14,561 bases of DNA from HGM11368 sp051883395 (lineage in GTDB: Bacteria; Bacillota; Clostridia; Christensenellales; UBA3700). Made by a program: the position numbers and the translations under genes. The stretch lies in contig JBJETQ010000038.1 of NCBI GenBank assembly GCA_051883395.1, forward strand, positions 1 through 14,561. Reading direction: 5' to 3'. Positions within the stretch are counted from its first letter, which is position 1, and each line of letters starts with the position of its first letter. Under the pieces are notes generated by a model. It saw only the letters and a program-made list of their open reading frames with translations, did not search any database and had not been told where the DNA came from. Positions 1 through 7,165 of the stretch are shown here, piece after piece.

Positions 1-76
1 TGGAGCTGATAGGCAGATTCGAACTGCCGACCTGTTCATTACGAGTGAACCGCTCTACCGACTGAGCCATATCAGC
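1..76 (-). tRNA. tRNA-Thr, anticodon CGU
   Basis: Complete cloverleaf on the minus strand. The acceptor arms GCTGATA (70-76) and TATCAGC (5-11) pair perfectly. The D arm has GCTC/GAGC, the anticodon stem is GTTCA/TGAAC, and the T arm is GGCAG-TTCGAAT-CTGCC. The seven-base anticodon loop CTCGTAA places CGT at 41-43, so it reads ACG (Thr). The 3' end carries an encoded CCA (complement of 1-3). The discriminator base is U, where A is more usual for tRNA-Thr, although U is tolerated in the family. It lies 24 nt downstream of the asnS stop on the same strand with no terminator between them, so it may be co-transcribed with asnS. Confidence 0.95.
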
Positions 77-81
77 ATATC

Positions 82-95
82 GGAGATTGCTCTCC
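82..95 (-). other. Small GNRA hairpin between asnS and tRNA-Thr
   Basis: The minus-strand RNA reads GGAGA-GCAA-TCTCC, a 5-bp stem with a GCAA (GNRA) tetraloop. It lies just after the asnS stop and just before the tRNA. On the minus strand no U-run follows, so it is not a convincing terminator for asnS. On the plus strand it is followed by TGTTTTT, but no plus-strand gene feeds it. A role in separating asnS mRNA from pre-tRNA is inference. Confidence 0.4.
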
Positions 96-100
96 TGTTT

Positions 101-1489
101 TTAAAATTCCGCATTGCCCGTAGTACGTGCAAACGGTATTACGTCCCTGATATTTTGCATACCGGTCATATACATTATCAATCTTTCAAAGCCGAGACCG
201 AATCCTGCGTGCTTTACTCCGCCGTAGCGACGAAGGTCAAGGTACCACCAATAGTCTTCTTCTTTGAGACCCAGCTCTTTGATACGCTCTGTGAGCAGGT
301 CAAGTCTTTCTTCCCTTTGGCTTCCGCCGATAATCTCACCTACGCCGGGTACAAGCAAGTCAACCGCTGCCACAGTCTTTCCGTCGTCGTTGAGACGCAT
401 ATAGAAGGCTTTGATTTCCTTTGGATAATCTGTTACGAACACAGGCTTTTTGAAAACCTGCTCGGTAAGAAATCTCTCATGTTCCGTCTGCAAGTCCGCT
501 CCCCAATATACAGGAAATTGGAATTGGTCCTTGTGCTTTTCCAGTATCTCAACGGCTTGCGTATAAGTAACCGTAGCAAAATCGGAATCAACTATACTCT
601 GCAATCTTTCAATCAGACCTTTGTCCATAAAGTTGTTGAAAAATTCCATTTCTTGCGGACATCTTTCGAGAACCTTGGCAATGACAAATTTTATCATATC
701 TCTTGCCAAATCCATATCGTCTTTGAGATCGGCAAATGCAATCTCAGGTTCTATCATCCAAAATTCTGCTGCATGTCTTTGAGTGTAACTCTTTTCCGCT
801 CTAAACGTAGGTCCAAAAGTATATACGCTTCTAAAAGCCAAAGCATAGCACTCTGCGCTGAGCTGTCCGCTGACCGTAAGGTTGGTAGGCTTGCCGAAAA
901 AGTCCTTGGAATAGTCCACGTTGCCATTGTCGTCAAGCGGCGGATTTTTGGCGTCGAGAGTGGTAACTCTGAACATTTCGCCCGCACCTTCGCAATCGCT
1001 GGACGTGATGAGCGGAGTGTTGACGTAGACAAAGTTTCTCGAAGCAAAAAACTCGTGTATTGCCTGAGCTGCTACCGAACGGACTCTGAACACAGCCAAA
1101 AAGGTATTGGTTCTTGGTCTGAGATGTGCGATTTCTCTCAAAAATTCCAAACTATGACGCTTTTTTTGCAAAGGATAGTTAGGCGAAGAAGTACCTTCAA
1201 CAACGATTTTTGCAGCTTTGATTTCGTAAGGTTGTTTGTTGGCGGGAGTGAGTATCAATTCTCCTTCCACGCTGAGACCTGCACCCACGTTCTGAGCCAC
1301 AACAGTTTTATAATTGTCAATCGTTGCGTCGACTACTATCTGAACAGATTTGAAATTACTGCCGTCGTTGAGTTCGATAAAAGCAAAGTTCTTGCTATCC
1401 CTTATCGTTCTGACCCAACCGCAGACTTCAACCGTCTGTCCGCCCAATTGCTGAAAATTAGTCGCCAATTCTTTGAGAGTCAACTTCAT
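101..1489 (-). CDS. asnS: Asparaginyl-tRNA synthetase
   Basis: Class IIb aminoacyl-tRNA synthetase that charges tRNA-Asn with asparagine in the cytoplasm. Its 462 residues match the usual bacterial AsnRS length (E. coli 466). An N-terminal OB-fold anticodon-binding domain (about 1-105, with CGWVRTIRDSKNFAFIEL) leads into the class II catalytic core. Motif 2 is FGPTFRAE (225-232), followed by RHAAEFWMIEPE (238-249), which is typical of AsnRS rather than AspRS. Motif 3 is GFGLGFERL (429-437). The ATG at 1489 has AGAAGG about 6 nt upstream and lies about 23 nt from the predicted transcription start. That leader is too short for a T-box, which often regulates synthetases in this phylum. tRNA-Thr follows on the same strand. 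Confidence 0.97.
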   Translation of the reverse strand: MKLTLKELATNFQQLGGQTVEVCGWVRTIRDSKNFAFIELNDGSNFKSVQIVVDATIDNYKTVVAQNVGAGLSVEGELILTPANKQPYEIKAAKIVVEGTSSPNYPLQKKRHSLEFLREIAHLRPRTNTFLAVFRVRSVAAQAIHEFFASRNFVYVNTPLITSSDCEGAGEMFRVTTLDAKNPPLDDNGNVDYSKDFFGKPTNLTVSGQLSAECYALAFRSVYTFGPTFRAEKSYTQRHAAEFWMIEPEIAFADLKDDMDLARDMIKFVIAKVLERCPQEMEFFNNFMDKGLIERLQSIVDSDFATVTYTQAVEILEKHKDQFQFPVYWGADLQTEHERFLTEQVFKKPVFVTDYPKEIKAFYMRLNDDGKTVAAVDLLVPGVGEIIGGSQREERLDLLTERIKELGLKEEDYWWYLDLRRYGGVKHAGFGLGFERLIMYMTGMQNIRDVIPFARTTGNAEF

Positions 1490-1518
1490 TGTCTTACCTT
1501 CTTGTTATCCTGTTAGGT

Positions 1519-1547
1519 ATTATAACACATCAAGAATGGTTTGTAAA
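1519..1547 (-). promoter_or_regulatory. Promoter of asnS
   Basis: On the minus strand, -35 TTTACA (1542-1547), a 17-nt spacer and -10 TATAAT (1519-1524) preceded by TGT, which gives an extended -10. Transcription would start near 1512, leaving a 5' leader of about 23 nt. The promoter lies downstream of the small RNA and its terminator, so asnS appears to be independently transcribed. Confidence 0.8.
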
Positions 1548-1645
1548 TTATAAATTATAATATATTTTTTATTTTTGCCTATTAATTAAAGCAATTTTAC
1601 CTTATATCCGACGCTTTGACAGAACGGTAATCTTACAAACAAACA

Positions 1646-1672
1646 GCCGCCGCTCTATGTGAAAGCGACGGC
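1646..1672 (-). terminator. Intrinsic terminator of the small RNA
   Basis: The minus-strand RNA has GCCGTCGCT (1672-1664) pairing with AGCGGCGGC (1654-1646): 9 bp including one G-U, with loop TTCACATAG. It is followed by TGTTTGTTTGT, a moderately U-rich tail. On the plus strand the same stem has a C-A mismatch, which argues that it evolved for minus-strand RNA. It sits about 9 nt after the closing stem of the small RNA. Confidence 0.75.
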
Positions 1673-1680
1673 TTTATTAT

Positions 1681-1857
1681 TGCGACCTATACGAACTATT
1701 TATAACCCGCTGTAAGCAGGTGGGTACGCTGTGCAAGTATTCAGTAATCCTCATACTATCCGACCGGATAAACTCTTACGAGTAAAGGCACGCCTTAGTC
1801 CTTGCAACTCCGCATTCCCTTTTATATAGTTGCGGTACAATAAGAATCATATAGGTC
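1681..1857 (-). ncRNA. ssrS: Probable 6S RNA
   Basis: 6S RNA is a promoter mimic that binds sigma-A RNA polymerase holoenzyme and tunes transcription in stationary phase. The minus strand here has no ORF but has the expected layout. The 5' end GACCTATA (from 1857) pairs perfectly with TATAGGTC (1691-1684), closing an RNA of about 177 nt, close to the usual 180-200. A large unpaired middle follows, then a long irregular terminal arm (GTGC/GCAC base, an ACTC-GTAA-GAGT hairpin and TATCC/GGATA). On the 3' side is the ACCCACCTG...CAGCGGGT hairpin, as I recall from the 3' bubble strand of many 6S RNAs. A consensus promoter starts exactly at the closing stem and a terminator follows. The assignment rests on architecture and recalled motif similarity, not on a covariance search. 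A T-box was considered, but no T-box sequence lies next to the terminator. Confidence 0.68.
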
Positions 1858-1863
1858 ATTTAT

Positions 1864-1892
1864 AGTATAACTCATTATCTCATATTTATCAA
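1864..1892 (-). promoter_or_regulatory. Promoter of the 6S-like RNA
   Basis: On the minus strand, -35 TTGATA (1887-1892), a 17-nt spacer and -10 TATACT (1864-1869). The expected start, 7 nt below the -10, is G1857, the first base of the closing stem. The -35 lies inside one of two direct repeats of TATTGATAAA (see the repeat entry). Confidence 0.8.
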
Positions 1893-1906
1893 TACCTTTA
1901 TCAATA
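1885..1906 (-). repeat. Two direct repeats of TATTGATAAA over the 6S -35
   Basis: On the minus strand, TATTGATAAA occurs at 1906-1897 and again at 1894-1885, a 12-nt period. Both copies contain TTGATA, so there are two phased -35-like hexamers, of which only the lower has the 17-nt spacing. It could be an operator, an alternative -35, or chance in AT-rich DNA. Confidence 0.5.
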
Positions 1907-1932
1907 TTTTACATTGACAGATATTGACAATA

Positions 1933-2904
1933 TCAATCTGCGTTTTCCAACACAGCGTCCTTGTATTCTTTGGTAGGGTCTATGACTCTCTGATTGTCAA
2001 CGTAATATCTGAGATTGTTGTGGTGATAATAATACACCATTTCATACGTCTGCAAAAACAACAAACCTATTACGAATATTATCGGTATAGCAATTCCTAC
2101 CGTTACGGCAAGCGAAGCCGCAGTAATGATGTTGAACACCAGATATATCATAAATTCCGCCCCAAAGACAGACGCAAACGTCTTAGGCAAATTTTTGGTA
2201 CTGTTTTTCAGAGCGACGCCGAGCGACGTATCTCTGACGACCATATCGGGCAACCACATCGCAAACAAAGCTCTCTTGCTGCTCAGGCTTATCATAATGG
2301 CAAGATAAGCAATCATTATACCTATCACCGAGTTGACTTTGGCTACCAGAACGGCAATTCCTATCGACAGACCTATCGTAACGCCATAATACAGCAAAGA
2401 CAGCGACACACAAGCAAAGCCGAAAGTCAGACTTTTGCGCAGATTGCGCAATACGTTGCTCAAAAATCCGTCTTTTCCGTTGCACGACATAAAGGTATTG
2501 AGTATGCTGGTCGTAGAATATCTCATCACCGATACCATGACGCAATACAAATATATCAGAATGGCAAGCAGAACGAAACTAACCGCTACCCTTGTGCTAT
2601 AATCGAATATCGTATCTCTGAGATTTTGGAATTTGACCAACAGCTCGTCAAAAGTGATATATCCGGGAGCGCTCTCTCCTTCGATATCGGTATCGAACCC
2701 TTTGAGTATACCCTGCACGTAGTTGAGCGTGGCTTTGATAAGGTGCATATCGTTGATTTCTTTTATCATGCCGCTGAGCGTAGGATAAATGGTAACCATA
2801 CCTATGGTAAGAAATACCAGAAATACCACCAGCATAAACAAAAGCAATTTGTACGCCAACCCAAACTTGGTTGTAAAGACCGTAGTAGAATTATTGAATA
2901 CCAT
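1933..2904 (-). CDS. Uncharacterised polytopic membrane protein (distal partner)
   Basis: A 323-residue membrane protein whose family I do not recognise. About six hydrophobic segments are visible: roughly 17-40, 105-127, 160-188, 192-207, 247-272 and 273-290. A hydrophilic stretch of about 60 residues (about 45-103) lies between the first two and may be extracellular. The C-terminus is polar (YVDNQRVIDPTKEY). I chose ATG at 2904, in a TAATG junction with the upstream stop, with GGGGGT as its Shine-Dalgarno. An in-frame GTG at 2919 would overlap the upstream gene by 16 nt and has no site of its own. The coupling suggests it works with the preceding membrane protein, perhaps as a heteromeric complex (inference). 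No U-tract terminator is seen after its stop, and the 6S promoter begins about 40 bp downstream. Confidence 0.85.
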   Translation of the reverse strand: MVFNNSTTVFTTKFGLAYKLLLFMLVVFLVFLTIGMVTIYPTLSGMIKEINDMHLIKATLNYVQGILKGFDTDIEGESAPGYITFDELLVKFQNLRDTIFDYSTRVAVSFVLLAILIYLYCVMVSVMRYSTTSILNTFMSCNGKDGFLSNVLRNLRKSLTFGFACVSLSLLYYGVTIGLSIGIAVLVAKVNSVIGIMIAYLAIMISLSSKRALFAMWLPDMVVRDTSLGVALKNSTKNLPKTFASVFGAEFMIYLVFNIITAASLAVTVGIAIPIIFVIGLLFLQTYEMVYYYHHNNLRYYVDNQRVIDPTKEYKDAVLENAD

Positions 2905-3743
2905 TATTTTAACCCCCACTCTTTATAAGTAGCAATGTCTTCTCTTTCCATATCGTTGATATCGAAAAATATCGTATACACCAAAGGCAGACCAATCATA
3001 AATATTGCAAGATAATACAATACGTTGACGATATACTTTATCAGTCCGCTACCGGTAAAGTGCAGCAGATTGACCAGCATAACGGGAATTACCAGCCCCA
3101 CAAACGGCAAAGCTATCGAAAACATTATGCTGAAAATATGCGACAAGGTTTCTCCGACAGATATACTAAGCGATTTGATAGCACCAAAGCCTTTTATGGT
3201 CATATTAGGAAAAGTCGTAATAAACATGGATATAACAAAAAGCAACGCAAAAAGCAATACCAGCGTGGTAATTACCGTAAGCACCACAAATGCAACGTGC
3301 GAGCCTATTTTGAGCCATATAAAGCAAATAATTGACAACAACAGCGCAAATATCTGCATAATCACGGTCAATTCCAGCGTTATCATAATAATAGGCAAAA
3401 AGAAGCTGTTGACTTTGTTCCAGAAATTGCCCAGACTGTTGCGATACTCAACTCCGTATCTCATTCTACGCTGAATTGAGCCTGCCATTGCGCCGAGACT
3501 TACGCCCCCAACCAGCAACGCCGCCAAAAAGGCAAATATCCACCCCGGTCCGTTGATAGAATTGATTGCCATGTACATCTCCACAAACCCATGCATGTCG
3601 GTTTCGGAACTACTAAGCAAAAAATTGAAAATGCTGGCGGGATTGTACACCAACGGATATAGCAAAGCTGGCGCCAAAGCATACAAAAACATCTTCAACG
3701 CATTATGCTTCAAAAAGCTGTAAGTCAGCTTCAAATATCTCAT
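2904..3743 (-). CDS. Uncharacterised polytopic membrane protein (proximal partner)
   Basis: A 279-residue membrane protein of unrecognised family. Hydrophobic segments lie at about 17-38, 66-88, 113-145, 148-177, 201-228 and 236-261, so about six spans. The loop before the second span is short and polar, and basic QRRMRYG (91-97) follows that span. The charged C-terminal tail (DINDMEREDIATYKEWG) is probably cytoplasmic. The start is ATG 3743, because AAAGGAG (3755-3749) lies 5 nt upstream; an in-frame GTG at 3749 would sit inside that site. A strong inverted repeat abuts the Shine-Dalgarno site. It is translationally coupled to the next membrane gene and lies downstream of the HAD gene in the pgsA-valS unit. 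The general layout recalls the loosely defined bacterial DUF624/DUF975-type membrane families, but I cannot assign it. Confidence 0.87.
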   Translation of the reverse strand: MRYLKLTYSFLKHNALKMFLYALAPALLYPLVYNPASIFNFLLSSSETDMHGFVEMYMAINSINGPGWIFAFLAALLVGGVSLGAMAGSIQRRMRYGVEYRNSLGNFWNKVNSFFLPIIMITLELTVIMQIFALLLSIICFIWLKIGSHVAFVVLTVITTLVLLFALLFVISMFITTFPNMTIKGFGAIKSLSISVGETLSHIFSIMFSIALPFVGLVIPVMLVNLLHFTGSGLIKYIVNVLYYLAIFMIGLPLVYTIFFDINDMEREDIATYKEWGLK

Positions 3744-3754
3744 ATCCACTCCTT

Positions 3755-3795
3755 TATCCGATACGCCTGCTGGGGCGTTTATGCGCCATCGGATA
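3755..3795 (-). promoter_or_regulatory. Inverted repeat abutting an RBS, possible bistable hairpin
   Basis: Perfect 8-bp arms TATCCGAT and ATCGGATA enclose 25 nt. Inside, on the minus-strand RNA, a central CGCC (3777-3774) can pair either with upstream GGCG (3787-3784, loop CATAAA) or with downstream GGCGT (3767-3763, loop CCAGCA). The second pairing extends to 5 bp (ACGCC/GGCGT). The right end of the outer stem touches AAAGGAG, the Shine-Dalgarno of the membrane gene. There is no U-tract, so it is not a standard terminator. It could act in translation control, in mRNA stability between HAD and membrane genes, or be a short interspersed palindrome. Confidence 0.5.
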
Positions 3796-3807
3796 TTTTG
3801 CGCAAAT

Positions 3808-4464
3808 TTAAAGGTTTTTTCCTTGGTCGTTGTCGAGCAAGTATTGATAAATATCGATAGGTTTATCTGCTCTGTATATTATGTTGGATTGATTAAGAGC
3901 GTCATAATTTCCAAAGCCCCACAGACACAATATGCAGTCCATATTGCATTGCATCGCTCCTTCCACGTCATAAAAGGTATCGCCAATCATTACAGTGCTG
4001 TCGGCTGTCAGACCGAGAGTAGCAAGAGCGTATTGCAACACGTCTTTCTTGGTTTCCCGTTCTTTGTATTTCAAGCCCGACACAAAGTCCACGTCGCCGT
4101 CCATACCAAAATATCTCAGCAGCGTCTCGGCGTCTTCCTGCTTTTTGCAGGTTGCCACCCCTATTCCGTAACCTGCCGCACGACATTTTCGTATCGTCTC
4201 GGCAATTCCGTCATAGGGTTTGGTCTTGAATATCGCCTTGCGTTCAAGATAATTCTTCTTAAAGTATTCTACCGCTTCATAAGCGACCTTCTTACCCCAA
4301 TACGCTTCGAAGGTCTCGCTCAAAGGCGGTCCTATATAATTGCGATACAGCGACCTGTCAACCTTGGTGTCATAATGCTCAAACGTCAGTTCCAGTATCT
4401 CGCTTATACCTTCTTCGGTATCGCACAGCGTTCCGTCAAAGTCAAAAAACAGATATTTATACAT
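3808..4464 (-). CDS. HAD-superfamily phosphatase (phosphoglycolate phosphatase-like)
   Basis: A 218-residue soluble hydrolase of the HAD superfamily, subfamily IA with an alpha-helical cap, in the Gph/PpaX/YsbA-like group. All four motifs are present: motif I DFDGTLCDT (nucleophile D8, acid D10), motif II VATCKK (T105), motif III lysine in RETKKD (K139 or K140), and motif IV MIGDTFYDVEGA (D162, D166). The enzyme should dephosphorylate a small metabolite with Mg2+. The substrate cannot be read from sequence; phosphoglycolate, pyrophosphate or a sugar phosphate are possible. The ATG at 4464 overlaps the valS stop by 8 nt, so translation is probably coupled. A damage-control role next to valS would be speculation. 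Confidence 0.92.
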   Translation of the reverse strand: MYKYLFFDFDGTLCDTEEGISEILELTFEHYDTKVDRSLYRNYIGPPLSETFEAYWGKKVAYEAVEYFKKNYLERKAIFKTKPYDGIAETIRKCRAAGYGIGVATCKKQEDAETLLRYFGMDGDVDFVSGLKYKERETKKDVLQYALATLGLTADSTVMIGDTFYDVEGAMQCNMDCILCLWGFGNYDALNQSNIIYRADKPIDIYQYLLDNDQGKNL

Positions 4465-7084
4465 ACTTTTTCAGCGTTTCTATCTGATTGAGCAGCTTTT
4501 CGGCTTGCTGACGATATTCTGCTTGCTTTTGCATTTCTTTGTCTATCAAAGCCTTAGGAGCCTTTGCAACAAAGCCTTGATTGGAGAGCAATTTCGTTGC
4601 ACGCTCAATTTCACTCTGAGTATGAGCCAGTTCCTGATTCAATCTGGCAATTTCTTCTTCGAAGTTCACCAAATCTCCCAGCAACACGGCTATTTCTCCG
4701 TAAGGACCAAAGAGCGAAACGATATTGCTGTCCAGCTGCGACTTGTCTTCAATAAAGCACACTTCGCCCACTCCGGCAAGCTTCTGGATATAAATCACGT
4801 CCTTCTTGGCTATCTCGCTGCCTACTATATAAACGTTGAGCTTTTTGGACGGAGCAACCCCTTTCTCGGCTTTGAGATTACGAATAGCCTTGATAGCGTC
4901 CATAACCTTTTCAAAATATGCCGCTTCTCTCGAAAATACGTATTTTTTGTCGTAGGTAGGCCATTGCGCCGTAACTATCGTACCTTTGGTGGTAGGCAGA
5001 TTCTGATAAATCTGCTCAGTAATAAACGGCACGAAAGGATGCATAAGTTTGAGTATATTCTGCAAAACGTATACCAGCACGCTGGCAGTATTTGCCTTTT
5101 GGTCGGCATTGTCGCCGTAGAGCGCAGGTTTTGCAAGTTCGATATACCAGTCGCAGAATTCCGTCCATACGAAGTCATAGATTTTTGCGCTGGCAAGACC
5201 TATCTCGTATTTTTCAAGGCACTTGGTAACTTCCCTTACCGTTCTGTTGAGCTGAGTAAGAATCCATTTGTCGGCTCCGCCTAGTCGGAAACTTCCCATT
5301 TGTTTCACTTTGACGCCCTTCAAATTCATCAATACAAAACGTGAAGCATTCCACACCTTATTCATAAAGTTGCTTGCGCTCTCGGTTTTTTCGTCGATAT
5401 AACGAGTATCGCCGCCGGGAGTTATGCCTTGCGTGAGCGAATATCTCAGGCTGTCGGCTCCGTATTTGTCGATAATTTCCAACGGGTCGATACCGTTGCC
5501 GAGCGACTTACTCATTTTTCTGCCGTACTTATCCCTTACGATACCGTGAATAAGCACTTCCGGAAAAGGAATATCTCCCATATGTTCGATACCCGAAAAA
5601 ATCATTCTGGCAACCCAGAAGAAGATGATATCGTAAGCCGTAACCAGCAGACTGTTAGGATAAAAATATGCCAAGTCCTTGGTCTTGTCGGGATAACCTA
5701 ACGTGGAGAAAGGCCACAGAGCGCTTGAAAACCACGTATCGAGAACGTCTTCGTCCTGTTTGATATGCTCGCTGCCGCACTTAGGACAAACCTTGACGTC
5801 TTCTTTGCTGACAATCATTTCTCCGCAATCCTGACAATAGTATGCAGGTATTCTGTGTCCCCACCACAACTGTCTGGAAATACACCAGTCCTTGATGTTT
5901 TCCATCCAGTTGAAGTAAATTTTGCTGAAACGTGCAGGTATAAATTCAACCTTCTTTTTCTTTACCACGCTAACGGCAGGTTTTGCAAGCGGTTCCATCT
6001 TGACGAACCATTGTTTGCTCACCAACGGTTCAACCGTAGAATGGCAGCGATAACAATGACCTACGTTGTGTTTGTAGTCTTCCACACTTACCAGATAACC
6101 CTGTTCCTGCAAATCTTTGACAATGGCTTCTCTTGCGGCTTCTCTGCTCAGACCAACGTATTTGCCGGCGTTTTCGTTCATGGAGCCGTCGTCGTTCATA
6201 ATGCGAATGACAGGCAGGTCGTGGCGTGCGCCAACTTCAAAGTCGTTAGGGTCGTGAGCAGGAGTTATCTTAACCGCACCGCTACCAAAATCTACTTCCA
6301 CGTAGTCGTCGGCAACAATCGGAATTTCTTTGTTCATCAAAGGCAAAATCAGAGTTTTGCCAATCATATCCTTGTATCTTTCGTCCTTAGGGTTGACCGC
6401 CACGGCAGTATCTCCGGGCATAGTTTCCGGTCTGGTGGTAGCCACCACAATTTCGCCGCTTCCGTCTGCAAGCGGATAGCGAATATTCCACAGATGTCCC
6501 GCTTCTTCTTCGTATTCCACTTCTGCGTCGCTCAATGCGGTTTTGCAACAAGGACACCAGTTGATAATTCTGTCGCCCTTATAAATCAATCCTTTTTCAT
6601 AGAGATTTACAAAAACTTCTTTTACAGCCTTGGAACATTTTTCGTCCATAGTAAAGGCTTCTCTCGACCAGTCGCAAGAACAGCCCAGCCTTTTGAGTTG
6701 GTCAATAATTCTTCCGCCATACTGTCTTTTCCAATCCCATGCTCTCTCCAAAAAGCCTTCTCTGCCCACGTCGTTTTTGCTAAGACCTTCGCTTTTCATC
6801 TTTTCTACGATTTTTACTTCCGTAGCGATAGAAGCGTGGTCGGTACCGGGCAGCCACAAGGTAGAATACCCCTGCATTCTCTTAAATCTGACGATAATAT
6901 CCTGTATAGTATCGTTGAGAGCATGTCCCATGTGAAGCTGTCCCGTGATATTTGGTGGCGGGATAACGATGGTAAACGGCTCTTTCTTTTTATCGACTTT
7001 TGCTTCAAAACAGCCGATTTTCAGCCAATTTTCATATAGTTTTTCTTCAAATTCCTGTGGATTGTAAGTCTTTGACATCTCCAT
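4457..7084 (-). CDS. valS: Valyl-tRNA synthetase
   Basis: Class Ia synthetase charging tRNA-Val, with an editing site against mis-activated threonine. It has 875 residues from the chosen start, close to B. subtilis ValS (880). The HIGH-type signature is PPPNITGQLHMGH (42-54) and the KMSKS motif is at 523-527. The CP1 editing domain contains VVATTRPETMPGDTAV (213-228). Cysteine clusters fit structural zinc: WCPCC (176-180), CYRC (344-347), CQDC (417-420) and CPKC (433-436). The last 65 residues or so form the C-terminal coiled-coil tRNA arm. I chose ATG 7084 because AGAGG lies 8 nt upstream; an in-frame start at 7162 would add 26 atypical basic and polar residues. It lies third in the pgsA unit with only an 81-nt gap upstream, too short for a T-box. 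Confidence 0.97.
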   Translation of the reverse strand: MEMSKTYNPQEFEEKLYENWLKIGCFEAKVDKKKEPFTIVIPPPNITGQLHMGHALNDTIQDIIVRFKRMQGYSTLWLPGTDHASIATEVKIVEKMKSEGLSKNDVGREGFLERAWDWKRQYGGRIIDQLKRLGCSCDWSREAFTMDEKCSKAVKEVFVNLYEKGLIYKGDRIINWCPCCKTALSDAEVEYEEEAGHLWNIRYPLADGSGEIVVATTRPETMPGDTAVAVNPKDERYKDMIGKTLILPLMNKEIPIVADDYVEVDFGSGAVKITPAHDPNDFEVGARHDLPVIRIMNDDGSMNENAGKYVGLSREAAREAIVKDLQEQGYLVSVEDYKHNVGHCYRCHSTVEPLVSKQWFVKMEPLAKPAVSVVKKKKVEFIPARFSKIYFNWMENIKDWCISRQLWWGHRIPAYYCQDCGEMIVSKEDVKVCPKCGSEHIKQDEDVLDTWFSSALWPFSTLGYPDKTKDLAYFYPNSLLVTAYDIIFFWVARMIFSGIEHMGDIPFPEVLIHGIVRDKYGRKMSKSLGNGIDPLEIIDKYGADSLRYSLTQGITPGGDTRYIDEKTESASNFMNKVWNASRFVLMNLKGVKVKQMGSFRLGGADKWILTQLNRTVREVTKCLEKYEIGLASAKIYDFVWTEFCDWYIELAKPALYGDNADQKANTASVLVYVLQNILKLMHPFVPFITEQIYQNLPTTKGTIVTAQWPTYDKKYVFSREAAYFEKVMDAIKAIRNLKAEKGVAPSKKLNVYIVGSEIAKKDVIYIQKLAGVGEVCFIEDKSQLDSNIVSLFGPYGEIAVLLGDLVNFEEEIARLNQELAHTQSEIERATKLLSNQGFVAKAPKALIDKEMQKQAEYRQQAEKLLNQIETLKKYV

Positions 7085-7165
7085 ATAAGTAACCTCTTTT
7101 GCGGTTGTGATTTGTGATATTGATATTTTGTATTGATATTGTTTTTGACGACGTATACGCACATA

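Noticed and set aside
155..1516. Long open reading frame on the plus strand opposite asnS
   Set aside because: It lies antisense to a textbook AsnRS and has no recognisable domain, no Shine-Dalgarno and no promoter. It is a by-product of codon use in asnS.
1681..1857. T-box leader for asnS in the non-coding region
   Set aside because: There is a GTACCGC string, but no GGGTGGNACCGCG motif next to the terminator, and a separate strong asnS promoter lies downstream of that terminator. 6S RNA fits better.
1920..1934. Palindrome GATATTG-A-CAATATC at the end of the distal membrane gene as a terminator
   Set aside because: AT-only stem with practically no loop and no U-tract. No terminator can be supported for this unit here.
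5765..7039. Long open reading frame on the plus strand opposite valS
   Set aside because: It is wholly antisense to conserved valS catalytic and editing domains, and its translation is low-complexity and F/V/H-rich with no motif.
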